Shown: piece after piece, positions 45,340-58,451 of the stretch | Layout: every line of letters starts with the position of its first letter | Position numbering within the stretch: position 1 is the stretch's first letter | NCBI RefSeq assembly: GCF_010389155.1 | Contig: NC_057762.1 | Span: forward strand, 4,265,513 to 4,329,512 | DNA from: Erigeron canadensis | Taxonomy: Eukaryota > Streptophyta > Magnoliopsida > Asterales > Asteraceae | Length of the DNA: 64,000 bases | Direction of reading: 5' to 3' | Made by a program: the position numbers and the translations under genes | Notes under the pieces: model-generated | Databases searched by the model: none | The model's input: the letters and a program-made list of their open reading frames with translations, nothing else | What the model was told of the DNA's origin: nothing

Positions 45340-46416
45340 CTAATTTACATAGCAAATGACAGGAAGATCAAGGGAGCTCCATAGCGACAATTCTGCATCA
45401 ACAAGGTCACCTGAAGAGGAAACCGAACCCATTACAGTTCCCTGATTTTCTAGTACCACACGTTCTGCGTCCTTATTGCCTTCTTCGTTTGCTCCATGAC
45501 CAGTTCTTTGCATTTTTGACCGCCCTCCAAGTTTTTGCTTTAAGCACTCGGGTATCCCATGGAAAGCATAAAGAGAAGCTGAAAACTTGCGCTCATATTT
45601 CATCCTTTTCATTGCTTCACTTATTGTCAATGGCTCTTCTTCTTCTTCTCCCACGGCGTCTAATGCTATTTCTTGAGCTATCTCAAATGGAGAAAAGTTG
45701 GAAGCAGTTCCAAGTTCATCAATAAAACTAAAATCAAACCTGTCTTCTTCCTTGTCTTGAGATTCACTCCCACTATTTGTGTCTCCACTTGAATGTGAAT
45801 CTACTAAATGATCCACATTAATGGGTATACATGACTCAAAATTTGTGTGGCAGTTAGCATCACTTGCATCATTGACTGGTGGATACCGATCCAGATCATT
45901 GATAAAGTCAGCAAAGAACGTATCCGAGAACTCCACCACATCATCCTTGACTTCTTTTGGCTTCTTTACATCATCATGATGATTGACATTTAGCACAGAA
46001 GTATTATGTGTCAAAGTAGGAACTTCTAAACATCTGTTCCTAGCTTCAAGCCTACGCAGAAGAAGGCTTGTAATTTTGGAAGGAAGGGCAGGGGTCATTG
46101 AAAACGGTTGACAAGGCCAGAAATTCGTGCGTGTGTTGGCCCCACGGAGTAAGCAAGCAGCTTCATCATAGGCTCGAGCTGCTTCCTCAGCCGTGTCAAA
46201 AGTTCCTAACCATACCCGAATCTTCTGTATGGTGTCCTTAATCTCTGCAACCCATCTGCCAGATGGTCGCTGCCGGACCCCCACAAATTTCTTTCTGGGT
46301 CGGTGGGGACCATCTAACGCTGCAGTCAGTTCTGCCTCGGTCACTATCCCGTCCCAAACCATGTTTCTTTCAAGACCATGTTCTTGATCAATAGGTTGCT
46401 TTCTCTTCCTAGCCAT
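45340..46416 (-). CDS. AP2/ERF transcription factor, ERN1/RAP2.11-like
   Basis: Intronless, 358 aa. A basic N-terminus (MARKRK) is followed by one AP2 domain at residues 44-99: [38 protein letters not shown], ending RGANTRTNF. The Ala and Asp in WVAEI and TFDTAEEAA are the ERF-type residues that read GCC-box-like DNA. The domain followed by WPCQPF and [17 protein letters not shown] resembles the group that includes legume ERN1/ERN2 and Arabidopsis RAP2.11. The C-terminal half is acidic ([20 protein letters not shown]), probably an activation region. A single AP2 domain excludes the AP2/ANT type. Biological role cannot be assigned; ERN function in nodulation applies to legumes only. Confidence 0.92.
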   Translation of the reverse strand: MARKRKQPIDQEHGLERNMVWDGIVTEAELTAALDGPHRPRKKFVGVRQRPSGRWVAEIKDTIQKIRVWLGTFDTAEEAARAYDEAACLLRGANTRTNFWPCQPFSMTPALPSKITSLLLRRLEARNRCLEVPTLTHNTSVLNVNHHDDVKKPKEVKDDVVEFSDTFFADFINDLDRYPPVNDASDANCHTNFESCIPINVDHLVDSHSSGDTNSGSESQDKEEDRFDFSFIDELGTASNFSPFEIAQEIALDAVGEEEEEPLTISEAMKRMKYERKFSASLYAFHGIPECLKQKLGGRSKMQRTGHGANEEGNKDAERVVLENQGTVMGSVSSSGDLVDAELSLWSSLDLPVICYVN

Positions 46417-46504
46417 ATTTAGAAGTGTTTTATGTACTTTTGAGTGGACTAAAAATGTTTAATTTTGCTTGGTTTGTTAATGATATGAGTAATCATTGTA
46501 TGTC

Positions 46505-46519
46505 TGCATATATATAGAA
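46505..46519 (-). promoter_or_regulatory. TATA box of the ERF gene
   Basis: Reads ctatatatatgc on the minus strand, about 90-100 bp before the ATG at 46416, giving a leader of roughly 60-70 bases. Placement by consensus only. Confidence 0.5.
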
Positions 46520-48949
46520 AAACAGAAGAAGTGTATTGGTCAAAATATGAGCAACATTTGAAGTGGTCATGCTGCTAGTGACGTCTTATTTTTTATTCAA
46601 ATAATTGCATCTAAAAGGTGAAAATTGGACACTTCTCCATGGCTTGTTCAATGACTTAATTTGTAATGTTTTTTGTATAAAAATAAGATTAAGAGGATGT
46701 GACGTATTATTGTGTATTCTAATACAAACCTAAAAGGTGAAATTTGGAGGTTTCTTCCTGACCTATTCAAAGTTCAAATTATTTATTAAGGAGTTTGACC
46801 CACCTAAAGTCTGTATGTATGGAACACACAAACTAACTTCAGAGTTCAGACCATCCAGTTACATCCATGAGACAGTACTAAGGTAAAGATGGACAAATGG
46901 TCTCAAGACTAGGCTCGGACCACGACCGAGCCCTTCACTTGTCTTAAAACGTGAGACCCAGATATATTTTAGAGTATTACGGGATAATTTTGTTAACGTT
47001 TTCTTACGGAAAATTCAGTAACTGTTAAAACAACAAAATATATAAATAAAAAAAATGACTCACATTGGAAGATCCAACTAATCTTACTCTCACAACAAAT
47101 CTAACATGATCCATTATGTTTATTTTGAACATGAGAAAATTTCAACATGAGTCTTTTACTGATTAATCTAAGGATCTTTTTAAAGCCACGGGAAGAATTT
47201 GAAGGTAGTAGCAACTAATGCTGACATCCGTGTCAATATATAATACAAAGTTGGCACAATATATTCAATATAAAAACTTAAAAACAATCCAAGTGGTATT
47301 TAATATATCGAATATTCTCTCAATATATGCAAAAGCTTAGCTTTGATGCTTAACAAGTCTAGCTGCTCTAACTCTATAAGGCACATGTATGACTGTCTAC
47401 ATCATACCTCTCTCATACCTTGAGACGGTACTAGGTATCCTTGTTGCTTAGATTTAATTTGATGCTATACATGGTTAAATTAGATCGTTTGACAGTAAAT
47501 ATAGTTATAGACCATAAACATCTTCGCGACGCAAATCTTCAATTTTCATTAAGAGAAGCTATAATAAGTTTAAAGATGTTAAGAAGTCATCATCAAATGG
47601 ATGGGGTATCTTTATTTCTCAAGTCCCTAAAACACTTTTGTCAGCATCAAGTAGTGCCATGAAAAAAGGGACAAGAGAACTTTAAGATGCTAAATCTCCC
47701 ATCATCTCTTTAGATAATTAGTCTATGTTTGATTTAGGCTGCCACATGTAGTGATCGATTGTTTAATGGCATAATTAATTGTGTTTCAAGATATAACATA
47801 TCAATAACAATATTATATATAGGGAGGTTTTGGTTTAATGATGTTTTAATTGGTAACAAATGGCAATTACAAGTCAAAGGCCATTCTTATACCTCCAAAT
47901 GGCATTCCATCAACACAAGAGTGGTTGTCATCAAGTTGACCAGAATGTAACGTTCTCAAGTTATATGGCTACATAGTCAACTCAACTACTAATATAAGTT
48001 ACACAGAGGGAGCCGTGAATATGGCATTTTCTGTAATTCTAGAAGCTCATGTAGTCGAACTACATATCTATATACACACTCTGATGACAACACCAAAAAT
48101 TGCGACTCGGAATAAGAGTTGCTGTGAATGTGTGCGCGGAAAATCGGTGAGTTTAGTAACAGAGTAGGGGTCAGAACGGCCCATCGTATGGGTTGAAGCA
48201 CATAGGCAGTGTCAGGACACAAGAACTTTTTATGTCAAAAATTTTACCATGCAACTAAACCGTTGATTATGACTCAGAAAGCAAATATTATTATCTGATA
48301 TGGAAAAAAAACAAAAAACAAATCCACCCATTTATATGTAATTGGGTCAAAATTTCTACCACTTCTCGGCTAAAAGGATCAACTAAACATACAATGTCAT
48401 TACGTCAAGAAAAAGTAACGGATATGAGGGATATATCAAGTTTCTAAAGAGAGAAACTCTTGTTAAAAAAAGGGTTGATATAACATAATACAATGTCCTA
48501 ACATAAAAGACTATTGATTTGAATATACAAAATTACAAATGTTGATCATTGACCTGCAACCTACAAGGTGTTATCACCTGGACAGACTATACCATTCAAG
48601 GCTTCAAGCGAAGGGAATAACGTTGTATTATTAGAATTATTGTTCTCTGGAAACAACTAAACAAATTCACCATCACAAACCATCTGACATTATTGTATCT
48701 TCTACAATGCTATTTACATCTCAAACAACATTACAAACCTAACATGATTACTTCAGTCACATCAAGCAAGGTTCACTCACACATCAATAACTGCCATCAA
48801 AACTTCACATATTTGAAAAGAATCTCACCCGTAAGATAACAGATATCCCATCCATTCGTGCACAAATTTGGAGATCACATTCAGTACCAGGCCAAATGTC
48901 AATTGGTCTTAAAGTACACATAAATCTTCTCTTTTAAGAATTAGCACAT
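46520..48949. other. Intergenic, no gene recognised
   Basis: Short frames at 47441-47662, 47759-47950 and 47989-48222 have no recognisable similarity. A SINE tail lies at ~47385-47450. The stretch 48700-48949 is the likely 3' UTR of the OSCA gene (minus strand). Confidence 0.5.
47385..47450 (+). mobile_element. Au-like SINE, 3' fragment
   Basis: The series atgactgtctacatcatacc, then tctctcatacc, then gtactaggtatccttgttg follows the order of the conserved 3' half of Au-type plant SINEs (tctgcgtacatc..., accctcccc, actgggtatgttgttg). A second relative is at 61640-61770. Confidence 0.55.
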
Positions 48950-51900
48950 TCATACCTCAGACGCAAGAAGTGGGGCATTATGGCCATCGGTTCTTCCGGA
49001 GAACCGGGTTGGCTTCAACGCTGGATCTTGATATGCAGAAATTAGTTTCTCATGCAAATCAGACACTGCCGGATTATTTTCGTCAATTCTGTCTTTCTTT
49101 ATCATACTCTGCACAATGAGTAATATTTTAGTTGCATTAATCTGATAGCAAGATATAAGTCAGTGGAAGCAACAGTCACAGCTTGATACAAATTAGGTGG
49201 ATTTGACACACTTGACACTTTCAAAGTTACTATAATGTGAATTACTTGAGCAACAACTATTTTTATACCTCAGCTGGATAACCTTTAAATACTGGTAGGA
49301 ACCGTTTCCGGCAGTAGCTATTAAACAGAAGAGTGATGATTGGGAGTGGGGTAGTTAAAGCGGAAGCCAGAGGAACTTGCTTCAGACCAAATATCCCCAC
49401 AGCAATTATGTGCATCAATACCAACGAAAAAACTGTAGCGTTATGCACAATTGGCCAAAACGTTCCACCAGTCTCGAACTTTGGTGAATAAACATTGAGC
49501 AACTGTAAAAGAAATAACATAGCATCATTATTCATTGTTTGTCTAAACAGTCTGCAACACATTAGAGCAGCATTATGCAGTTTCAAAAGAAGGAAGCCAC
49601 CAGCCCACTGAATGACTGAAATGCCAGTGTTATTTGTGTCAAAACAGGTTATATATAACGAAATGTCAATTTTCACCACCCACTGAAATGGAGTTCCGGA
49701 TCAGGTTTTCCAAAAATGCTGTAATTTACACAAAAAAGAGCATTCCTATGAACAGTAATACATTTCATGAATCCATCTAACCTGGTGACGGTAAATTATG
49801 TATGCCAGACAGTAGTAAACCAGTAGAAACGGCAGAATTAAGGGTGACAGGAAGAAATATGTAATGCCAAGAAGACCAAATAAGAGAATGCTGGGAATCT
49901 CACTGCTGTAAGGAAGTGAAGGCACTTCAAAATTTTCACCAGTTTCAGCCGAAAAAATTCTTCCCATGTAACTGGAAACGAGGGGCATCAAGCGAAAAAG
50001 TTCTGAAGATGTATTAGTCCACCCATTAGTCACAACATACGTTATGAAGAATGTAGCCTGCAGAGAACTTCAAACGTCAATAAAACTCATTGAAAGTTCA
50101 GTTTTCTGATTTATGAAAAAATTGCTTTCTCACTCTTCCAACTCATGATTATGCATGAATTCCATTAAATACGACAAGTCATCTCAATATTCACGATCTG
50201 GTTACATAAGGGTTATATGTTGAGGACTTTTATTTACCTGTCCTGGAACAGCAACAGCTAATATAGTTGGTATTTCTTTGGGCTCTAGAAAGATATTAAC
50301 CCGATATAAAACTGATCCAGATAAAGCATTTGCAAAGAATATGTTCCATATGGTAAACCATAACATCTTGTTACATGCACTTCTCGCTATCTGACTGTGG
50401 GCAACATAGCCTTGAATAGAGGATAACATAATCATGACAGGTGGTACAAGATATAAGAACATCTTGAGAATGAGACTAGGAAGATATCCTGTGATGACCT
50501 GGCTTATAAACGTTCTGCATCCCAAAATAGCTTGTGTTAGCATTACAGGATGTTCAAAAGTACTTGACCTTAAATGGACTAACTCAACATGAAAGAAGTA
50601 ATTGGTAGAGAGTGAACTGACAGTTGAAAACACTCACATATTCAATACGTCTTTTAGAAAAGGGAACCAGGTCTCTAACTGGTCCAAATTAGTGAGACCC
50701 TGCACTATGATGACAGGTATGAAGAACAAAATTGTAAGAATTACACAAGCAAAAACCACCACAACATTCCCGATCCATCTACTTAAGAAAGATGCGGAAA
50801 AGAAGGGCCAGTAAATGTCCCGAGGCTCTGGGGCCCGCTCAGTAAGCCACTCTGTAGGATTCTCTCCTTGTTGGATGTGTAATGCTACCGCAGCACCAAG
50901 CCGTGACTTAAAAGATACAAAAGCAGCAGGTACTTCCTATTGGAAATGATAAACCCAACACAAAATTTATGTCAATAGCAGGTCCAATAGGCATAGGTTC
51001 CAACCAACACTGCACTCACCTTCCCACTAAGTAATGATTGTTGCTTCCTCGCCTTCTCTTCCAGATCTTCTAATTTCTTTTCATAATAGTCCAAAAGATC
51101 AACTTTGGGCCCAAAAATTCCACAAAATCCAACACGCCCAAACCGTTGAGAAGCCTTTTGCGTTGACTTCAGATGAGCAAGCTTTCTTGAGACTTTACCA
51201 GCGTCACTCTAGAATGAATTTACCGGACAAACAGGAATTAGATGGATTAAATGCACCAAACACGTTAAAAACAGAATCATATAGATCTGACATTATGCGT
51301 TTGTGAATGGAGGAGATAATCAAACATATATAGGGTAAATGGGTGGGAACCCTTAGGTCCCATGTACCGTCTTGGTACCCACAGTGCACACCGCATTGAA
51401 CACACATCTGGTAAGTCACCATCCTCACACATGGATCACAAGATATAGTTTCTCCACTTGCCTTTTGGCAAGTTTTGAACCTGTGACCTCTAGCCTTCAT
51501 CTGTGGGCCCATGTGGTCACATGATGGCAGTACCACTGGAGGTTCACCCTATTGGTATGATCAAACATATTTTCAAATATCTAATGGAGTAGTTCTAAGA
51601 AAGTTTTTGTTGGTAACAGATGATACCTATAGGCCCTTTGAGTTTTAGACCATATTTCAGAAAATCAAAACAGGTCATTCCTAAAGTAGGTGAAATAAAG
51701 TTTGTAAAAATGGAAAACTTCCAATTTATAGTGGGACATCCAAGAAGGGAAATGGATGCAACACTTGTGAATGGGGGAATTGATTTCAGAGACTTTCACT
51801 GAGGGTCAAGACCGCAATCAGATAAATTTCTCTGTAAAATAGGACTCTGCAAGCATTACTGGAAACGCGTGTGAATATAAAGAGGATGAAGATCCACCAA

Positions 51901-53292
51901 TTATAAATAGTATTATTTCTGTGTCAGGCTGTTTAGTTCATATATCACAAAAACTTCCAAATTCTACATTCCAGTTACAGATAAAATTTTGCTTCTGTCG
52001 AAATTTGATGCTATGGGAATGTTAAAATCAACCTAGCATGCCCGTATGACTTGAAAACTCTTCATATGTTATGGACAAACTGAAAGTGTGACATTAAACT
52101 ATGCCAGTACAACCTCAGGCGCCACCTGCACCAAATGTAAAAGCTTCAGAATTTACTTACAATTATCTTCTGAATCTTTGTAGTGTGGTACACCATGCAA
52201 TGTGAAAGATACAAGGAAGGATAATATTCCGAGAAAAACTTCGCAACGCTTCCACTTAAGCTGTCTGTAGACGATTTTGGAATACCACGAACCAGTACAG
52301 TGAACTGTTCTGGCTTAGGCTCGGATGAGTAATAGTATGCAAGCCTTTTCAAAGATATATAACGATACTCCTGCAGATTGCAAGTTCTTCAATAATTTAT
52401 ATAAGAATGGAAGTCCAATACTTACTGGTGAAGGGGCAAATACTTACAACATATAGAAGATAGCATACAAATGCAGTGAAAATGTATATCGCAGCGAAGT
52501 GAACCCATAACCTTCAGCAACCAAAACAAAAGTATTATCTAATACATCAGGTGACATCATGATTAAAACTGACATACAATAATAATAATAAATGGCTGCA
52601 ATAGTTAAACGTTCAAGAGTAAGGATGGTAAACAATTACTTCTTCGATCCATCGTTCACATTTGAAATACTGAATGATTCCAGAGACTTGTTTGTGAGAT
52701 CAGAAAAATCAATAAAAATCTGACTTCCCATATAATTGATTGGCAGAAGAGCACATAGGCCAACAACCGCAGCAAAAGCAGCTACTTTTAAACTGCAATA
52801 GAGGAATAGCATTAGATAGCTTATACTCTGATAGAAGGACATTTCCGCATCTCCATACGCTTTTGACTTTTACTAGTTATATCCTACTAACGTCATAGAC
52901 ACAAAATATAGCATCCCCATATTGTTTAGCATATACATGTAGATTGTTTTCTTGCATATGATAGGGTTACGAAATTTCACAATTTAATTATTTGAAACGG
53001 AAGTCAGTAACCTGAATATGATAATGCGCATAAAGACAACACCATCTAAACCGGCACGCAGGAGAAGTTCTTCTTCGGAGGGATTCCATGACCTGCTCAC
53101 CCAACTGGTAGATGGAAGTAACCTTTCCAAGTTGAAATTATTTCTCTGTTCAAGTTTTCCTTCAGCAACTAAGCGTGGTGCATATACATCAGCATTACCA
53201 GGTTGTTTACTCAATATGGAGTATAGAATGAAGAATAAAAAACATAAACCAAGATTTATTCCGACAGAAGTCAGAAGAGCAGAAAGGATCAT
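48950..53292 (-). CDS. OSCA/CSC1-type hyperosmolality-gated cation channel (OSCA2-like)
   Basis: Ten coding exons on the minus strand: 53292-53012, 52792-52640, 52511-52448, 52370-52161, 51208-51020, 50936-50638, 50514-50238, 50057-49782, 49502-49269, 49108-48950; 2142 nt, 713 aa, all in phase. Multi-pass membrane protein: first helix in [20 protein letters not shown], then [27 protein letters not shown] cytosolic loop carries [11 protein letters not shown] and the coiled [14 protein letters not shown]. The DUF221/RSN1_7TM core follows ([89 protein letters not shown]). OSCA proteins are mechanosensitive, osmotically gated Ca2+-permeable channels; which stimulus opens this member is not known from sequence. 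The order [10 protein letters not shown] and [12 protein letters not shown] fits the RXW8/OSCA2 branch. Intron 4 carries a SINE. Confidence 0.95.
51330..51559 (-). mobile_element. tRNA-derived SINE in OSCA intron 4, 11-bp TSD
   Basis: ATCAAACATAT flanks the 230-bp element at 51319-51329 and 51560-51570. On the minus strand it opens with ccagtggtactgccatc (A-box region) and has a B box aggttcaaaact (51471-51483). It has the same orientation as the gene. It is a different family from the SINE at 6661. Confidence 0.8.
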
Positions 53293-54610
53293 TGGTTCAG
53301 AATGCTAAAACCACAATTACTCCAAACTGTCTTAATAGTTCCGAAACATCTGCTGCATGGTAAGTTGATAAACATCAAAAGTCAATCTCTAAGATATCAA
53401 TCATATAATTAAAACTTTATATTACTGGTAGTAAGTACCGTTTATCCTAAAGGGGAGCACCAGAAAGAAACTCAATATTTAAACGGATTCAAACATGACG
53501 CTGGGAACAAATTGGAAAGATGGACTTTTGCAATTTTGTGACGACCCACGAGTTGTGACACGTAAGAAGATATATGACACTTTGTATATAACAATAGTGA
53601 GGTCATGGACTATCTCAGATTCCCATCGACCCCTTAGTAGTTAGTACCACTAACTGAAGTCATGCTAAACCTTTCTATATATCGTCACACATCACATGGT
53701 CTCATTAAAATTATCTACATGATATCTGTTTTTCAGCTAGTGAACATGCTCGATCATCTACAACCTGCCAACCATCTCAAAAGCCTTTTTGCCACAGAAA
53801 ACAAAACAGACAGGATCCAATAAGAGGAACAGTCAACTCAAATGAACATAATCACTAAGCATAAATAACCATATAAACCAATGAATATCTAGAGCAAAAC
53901 CAAATTCTCTACGCATAATCTAATAATCCTTAAATCTCTAGTCTTAATTAAACATGAACTCACTAAACAAACAGATTAGGGGACAAATGCATATATCTTT
54001 CTCTCTCTATCTAGTAAGACTAGAGTATCGAACTAATATTGACTATATCATACACAACCTATATACACCGATGTTACGCTTTATAGTATAAAAGCGGTGA
54101 TAATTTCCTACGAAATTACTCAAACATCAAAAATTTAATCAAAATTACGCTAAATCATAACTGAACACTGAACACACTTATAGAGATGCAAAATATCGAT
54201 AAACATCTAATTTAATTCAGTATAAACATAATAAAAATAATAAAAAGATGCACCTAGTGTATTAGCAATTAAAATTAGATAAAATGTAACAACATAGTGT
54301 TTTTAGCAGGTAATAAAATAATAACCTGAATTAGAAATATAGATACAGATAGATGTAGATACAGAAATCATAAGCATTTCTATATCTATAGCTAGAAATG
54401 ATTGTATTTAATCATATTATATTAAGCTGTATATATGAGATTATTATATATATATATATACTATAATTAAAATTATAATTGCAGGTACCTGAATTAACGA
54501 ATAATGCGGCGATAGATACGGACAGGGAAATCAATGAAGGAAAGAATCTTTTTTAAGGTGGATTTGAGTTTAAGCTTCTTCTTCTGCTAATTCGTCACTC
54601 TTCAGAATTT
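53293..54610 (-). promoter_or_regulatory. Leader intron, 5' UTR exon and promoter of the OSCA gene
   Basis: A donor cgttaattcag|gtacctg near 54487 and an acceptor shortly before the ATG would make a ~1.2-kb leader intron. The likely non-coding first exon covers about 54487-54600. The intron is AT-rich, with agatagatgtagatac-type repeats at ~54345-54385 and a TA run at 54445-54462. Confidence 0.45.
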
Positions 54611-55425
54611 ATTTATTTTTTAAAACCGACCTGAAATGAGAGGACATGCCAGATTTAGAAAGACTCCGTTTAACACCCGGTCAACGTGTCTTTTGAATTA
54701 ACGTAGATATTTGTGTATTCCGTTAAATGATTTAACGGATTCCGTTAGCTAAGAGATATATATGGGTTTGTCTGTTTGTATCACTATCCGCGCCTTTTAT
54801 TATGGTTACATTTAATTCTTAAATTTAAAAAGAAAAAGGAAAAATATATATTATATTATATTATCTAAAATAATAACTAGTTTTAAATCTCGTGCTTGTC
54901 GACAGAAAATTTAATCAACAATTGTTGCGAAGATCATTTTATATTTATAACTAGTACTAGTATATTAACCCCGAGCTTCGCCACAGGACTAAATATACGT
55001 GTTAGATACAAATAACTTTCATAGCAAAAGTTAAAAAATAAAGAAAATGAAACTTTGATGGTTGAATTTGAAAAATTTAAAGTTATGTGGTAAAAAGTTA
55101 AGAATGTGAAACTAGTTATGTGGTAAAAAGTTAAAAGTTAAGGATTGGTCAAGTTTTGATATGATTAAATGGTTACAAAATATTATCCCCTATATATAGG
55201 CCAACTGACAATTAGCTAGTTTGCTTCCGACATTTGCGTTAAATTTCCGTGTTAAAGTTGATATGTCAGATCAACAAACAGTATAATTCCTTGTTAAAGA
55301 TGATTAGTCATTTTAATAAACAGTAAAAATCATGGTATTGATAACTAGGCATCGGATACATTTTTGTTGGATCGTCCCGTTTTAGATCCTAAAAGAAAAA
55401 GCAAATTAAAAAGGAATAAAATATT
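54611..55425. other. Intergenic, transposon debris
   Basis: AT-rich; ttatgtggtaaaaagttaa is repeated at ~55083 and ~55117. The segment near 54965 (ccccgagcttcgccacagg) resembles the GC-rich ends of short dispersed elements. No gene seen. Confidence 0.4.
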
Positions 55426-57957
55426 CTAACTTGTACATGTAAAAAGTAACATCAAATAAACCAATGTATATGCCCAAACCTCAACCCAAGGTGCAACCGG
55501 GCGCAACTTACAAAAGTCTGACTTAGGGATAAATGAACGGACAGTAGATGGTTCACCCTTTACATTGATACTCTTCAAATGGAGACATTTTTTCTTAGAG
55601 TCCCGTCGACCTTCCCGTATGCTCCTCCAGGTTTCATTCGATCTTTCTTCTGCATTCTTCTTTGCTTCCATGTGTGCTTGAAACCTATTATAATGGGCAG
55701 CATTCATGAATTCTTCTCGAGCGTCCTCTAGCTTTTTCTCCTTATTGAAACCAGTCACAACTTGTGTTAAGACCTCTGCAATACGTTCTTTATTTAACAC
55801 ATACATTGTTTCTTCGTTCTACATAAACAAAAGCAGTAATTAGTAACCCCTGTTAGACATGCCAACAAACAAATCTTTTGTAACTGGTAATGGGTTATGC
55901 ATCAATACCTCATTAAGTGCCTTGGTGTTATTAAGTTGTACATCTTCATATGGCTGGGGGCAATATGATTTAGGTGTGTTGGTATCCTGTGATTGAGTTG
56001 GTAAATTAAACAAGTTAATTATGTGAAGGAGTCGTAATTAGTAAACTATACAAATTAAGTAACTTAAACCACCTCAAAAAGTATATCATCGGCCAAGACG
56101 TCATCACACGATTGACTCTTATATGTAAATACAGATTTTGTACGAGTGTCGACTCGATCAACTCTACTCTCAAGCTGATTAACTTTTTCGGCCATCTCAT
56201 CTATACTTGAACGTGACACCGATAAATTTTGCAGCTCGTTCAAATTGTTCGAGTAGTCAACCTCTTGGTCTTTTTTCTCTATGTGATTCTGCATATATAA
56301 ATTCAAGAAAATAAAGGATACACGTAATAAGCAAATTCATAAACCAAAAATAATTGTAGCAAACCTGATGTAGTTCTAGCAACTCGTCTATTTTGTGCCA
56401 ATCATCGTCTTCATCCTCATCTTCATTGTTTAAAAGGTCAAGATCGACACAATCTCTAGCTTTATGGTACTCGTTGACCTTCAAATAATGGTTTTTTCAT
56501 GCACATAATTACATACTTTTGTTATTTGTTCAATTTTAAAATAATAAAGTTACCTGAACTTTCTGCTCAATTACTAGTACACGGTTCTTCAAGCTCAGCA
56601 TATCCGCTTGTATCTCTTTGCTAACCGCTTGCATCTCTTTGCTAATTGACTCCAATGCGAGTAGCCGCTCCTCAACGGTAACTACTTTTGGTCTCATTAC
56701 TGGTGGCGGATGGACACCATGATCCCCATGATCCCTTACTGGTGGCGGATGGACACCATGATCCCCATGATCCCTTATTGGTGGTGGATGGAGACCATAA
56801 TCCCATTAAAAAATCTTGTACTAGATATGTACCATTCTTGCGCACGTTCTCTATCCTTGGGCCGTATGGGATGTATTGGTGGGTTAAGCTACAAAGTCAA
56901 TTTATTTTGGCAATCAGTAACATATCAAGTTATATGAACATATATATGTGTAACGAGTTACAATCAAGTTATTTAGTGGCAAACAGATTATAAAGTTTCA
57001 AATATATAGAGATTAAGTAGAATATTACATTATTAATGCTACTTAGTAATGGTGATGCATCCTCATTCACATGAAATGTGGATTGCTTTCTCCAAGCAAG
57101 GGCTCTTGGGATGAAGGCGTAGTCATGCTCCCAACAACGCACATGTGCTGCAAAAGTCTCTAAAATCCAAATCTACGATAAAGTATATATTAACACATTA
57201 GAAAAAAAAATAAATATAAGTATGTAAATTAGAAACTTTGTTATGGAACTTTTATTGTATCACCTTAAACGCCCATATAAATCCACCAAAAGTAAACTTT
57301 GGCGTTGTAGGAGGTTCCGCCTTTAACACTCTATTAGCCATTCTGTTGAAAATCCCCGTTTCTTATGCATCCATACGTGGTGGACCAGACATACGAACCC
57401 CAAGGACAAGCATTCCATGCATTTATATCCTTGACAATTCTTAGTATATTGTTTCGTATCTCATCCGTTAAATATCTGCTCTAAACATATGACTAAGCAT
57501 ACACGTATGACATTTTCATCACTCAAATCATCAAATCGCTCACTATGAAACAAACTTGTAAAGTCGTATAAGGTAACCGAGGGACCCTCCGCATGTCTAA
57601 AAACTCGGTCCCGAAATGGATTTTCACCTTGTAAATATGGCGCCCAATCCATTGGTTCGAATGGTAAAGCAGTAATCAAACAAAACTGCTCACGACCAAA
57701 TTCTAGGTTAAACCCACTAACATTGTATATCAATGGTTGGTTTTCCTCGTGAACATCTAGGTTTATTGGGATTTGAGTTTGGAGTATCAAGTTAACTAAT
57801 GCTGGTTCATTGTCTGTATACGGAATATCTAACCAATGACCAAAACAAGTCCCTCTAAACATTAGATCTCTATTTTGATTTTTTCCGAACTTATCCTTTA
57901 TGAGAGCAAGAAAACTTATCTTGCTCCTGATTGTCAGATCAGCCGTATAAAAAACCT
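55426..57957 (-). pseudogene. Degenerate DUF1985-type transposon gene
   Basis: On the minus strand an acceptor at ~57957 opens a frame VFYTADLTIRSKISFLALIK, continuing FRGTCFGHWLDIPY, IYNVSGFNLEFGREQFCLIT, FDDLSDENVIRVCLVICLEQ. This is the DUF1985 module of plant transposons that carry Ulp1-like proteases. The frame stops at FNG (57461) but similarity continues in another frame (AWNACPWGSYVWSTTY), then FGGFIWAFK, and the next exon IWILETFAAHVRCWEHDYAF (to ~57030). Further exons give a coiled-coil (RLLALESISKEMQAVSKEIQ), an acidic run (LLNNEDEDEDDDWHKIDELL), SRSSIDEMAEKVNQLESRVD, and a last one at 55806-55426. No protease domain is seen. Frame breaks indicate an inactive copy. Confidence 0.75.
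56695..56810 (-). repeat. 39-bp coding tandem repeat in the DUF1985 gene
   Basis: Three copies of a 13-codon unit reading HPPPVRDHGDHGV on the minus strand, two of them identical. It sits between the DUF1985 part and the coiled coil and keeps frame. Confidence 0.85.
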
Positions 57958-58068
57958 GTTGATAAAAAAAGAAAACTCATATATACAAGTATAACTAAAA
58001 ACACTCCCTTTCATATACACATATACAATTCAATGATAAAGAATTTATAGAAGGTAATAATCTTTTAT

Positions 58069-58440
58069 TTGTTTCAGAAAAGTCATGAAGTTTTTAGTAT
58101 TTTGCGGAAAGGTGTTAAACCGGATGTTTATTTGTTTACGACTGGGATTAAGGCCTTGTGTATAGATGGGAGGATTAAAGACGCTATGATTATGTTATCT
58201 GAGATGGAGAAAGCTGGCGTTTTGCCTTATGTTGTTACATATAATAATATCATTCATGGTCTTTGCAACAGGCGCGATTTGGAAGAAGCTTTTAGAATAA
58301 AAGAGAAAATGGTCAAGAAAGGTGTGACACCTAGTCTTATAACATATAGTACATTTATTAATGTTTTGATTGAGATGACAACAAATGGGCTTGTTCCAAA
58401 TGAAACAACATTTACGGAATTTAACTACACAAAAAAAAGT
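58069..58440 (+). pseudogene. PPR (P-class) gene fragment, possibly captured
   Basis: Beginning right after a splice-acceptor-like tttgtttcag (58067-58076), the frame reads GVKPDVYLFTTGIKALCIDG, then MLSEMEKAGVLPYVVTYNNI and FRIKEKMVKKGVTPSLITYS, consecutive 35-residue P-class repeats similar to At4g19440-like PPRs. An internal deletion joins FINVLI directly to EMTTNGLVPNETTF. No start, no targeting peptide and no end. It lies opposite in orientation to the neighbouring DUF1985 transposon gene, as gene pieces picked up by transposons often do. Confidence 0.8.
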
Positions 58441-58451
58441 TTTGTATACCT

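Noticed and set aside
45340..46416. Assigning the symbol ERN1
   Set aside because: The AP2 domain and flanks resemble ERN/RAP2.11 proteins, but orthology to a legume nodulation gene cannot be shown from this sequence.
47989..48222. 77-codon minus-strand frame
   Set aside because: No recognisable domain, no splice partners and no conserved context; likely chance.
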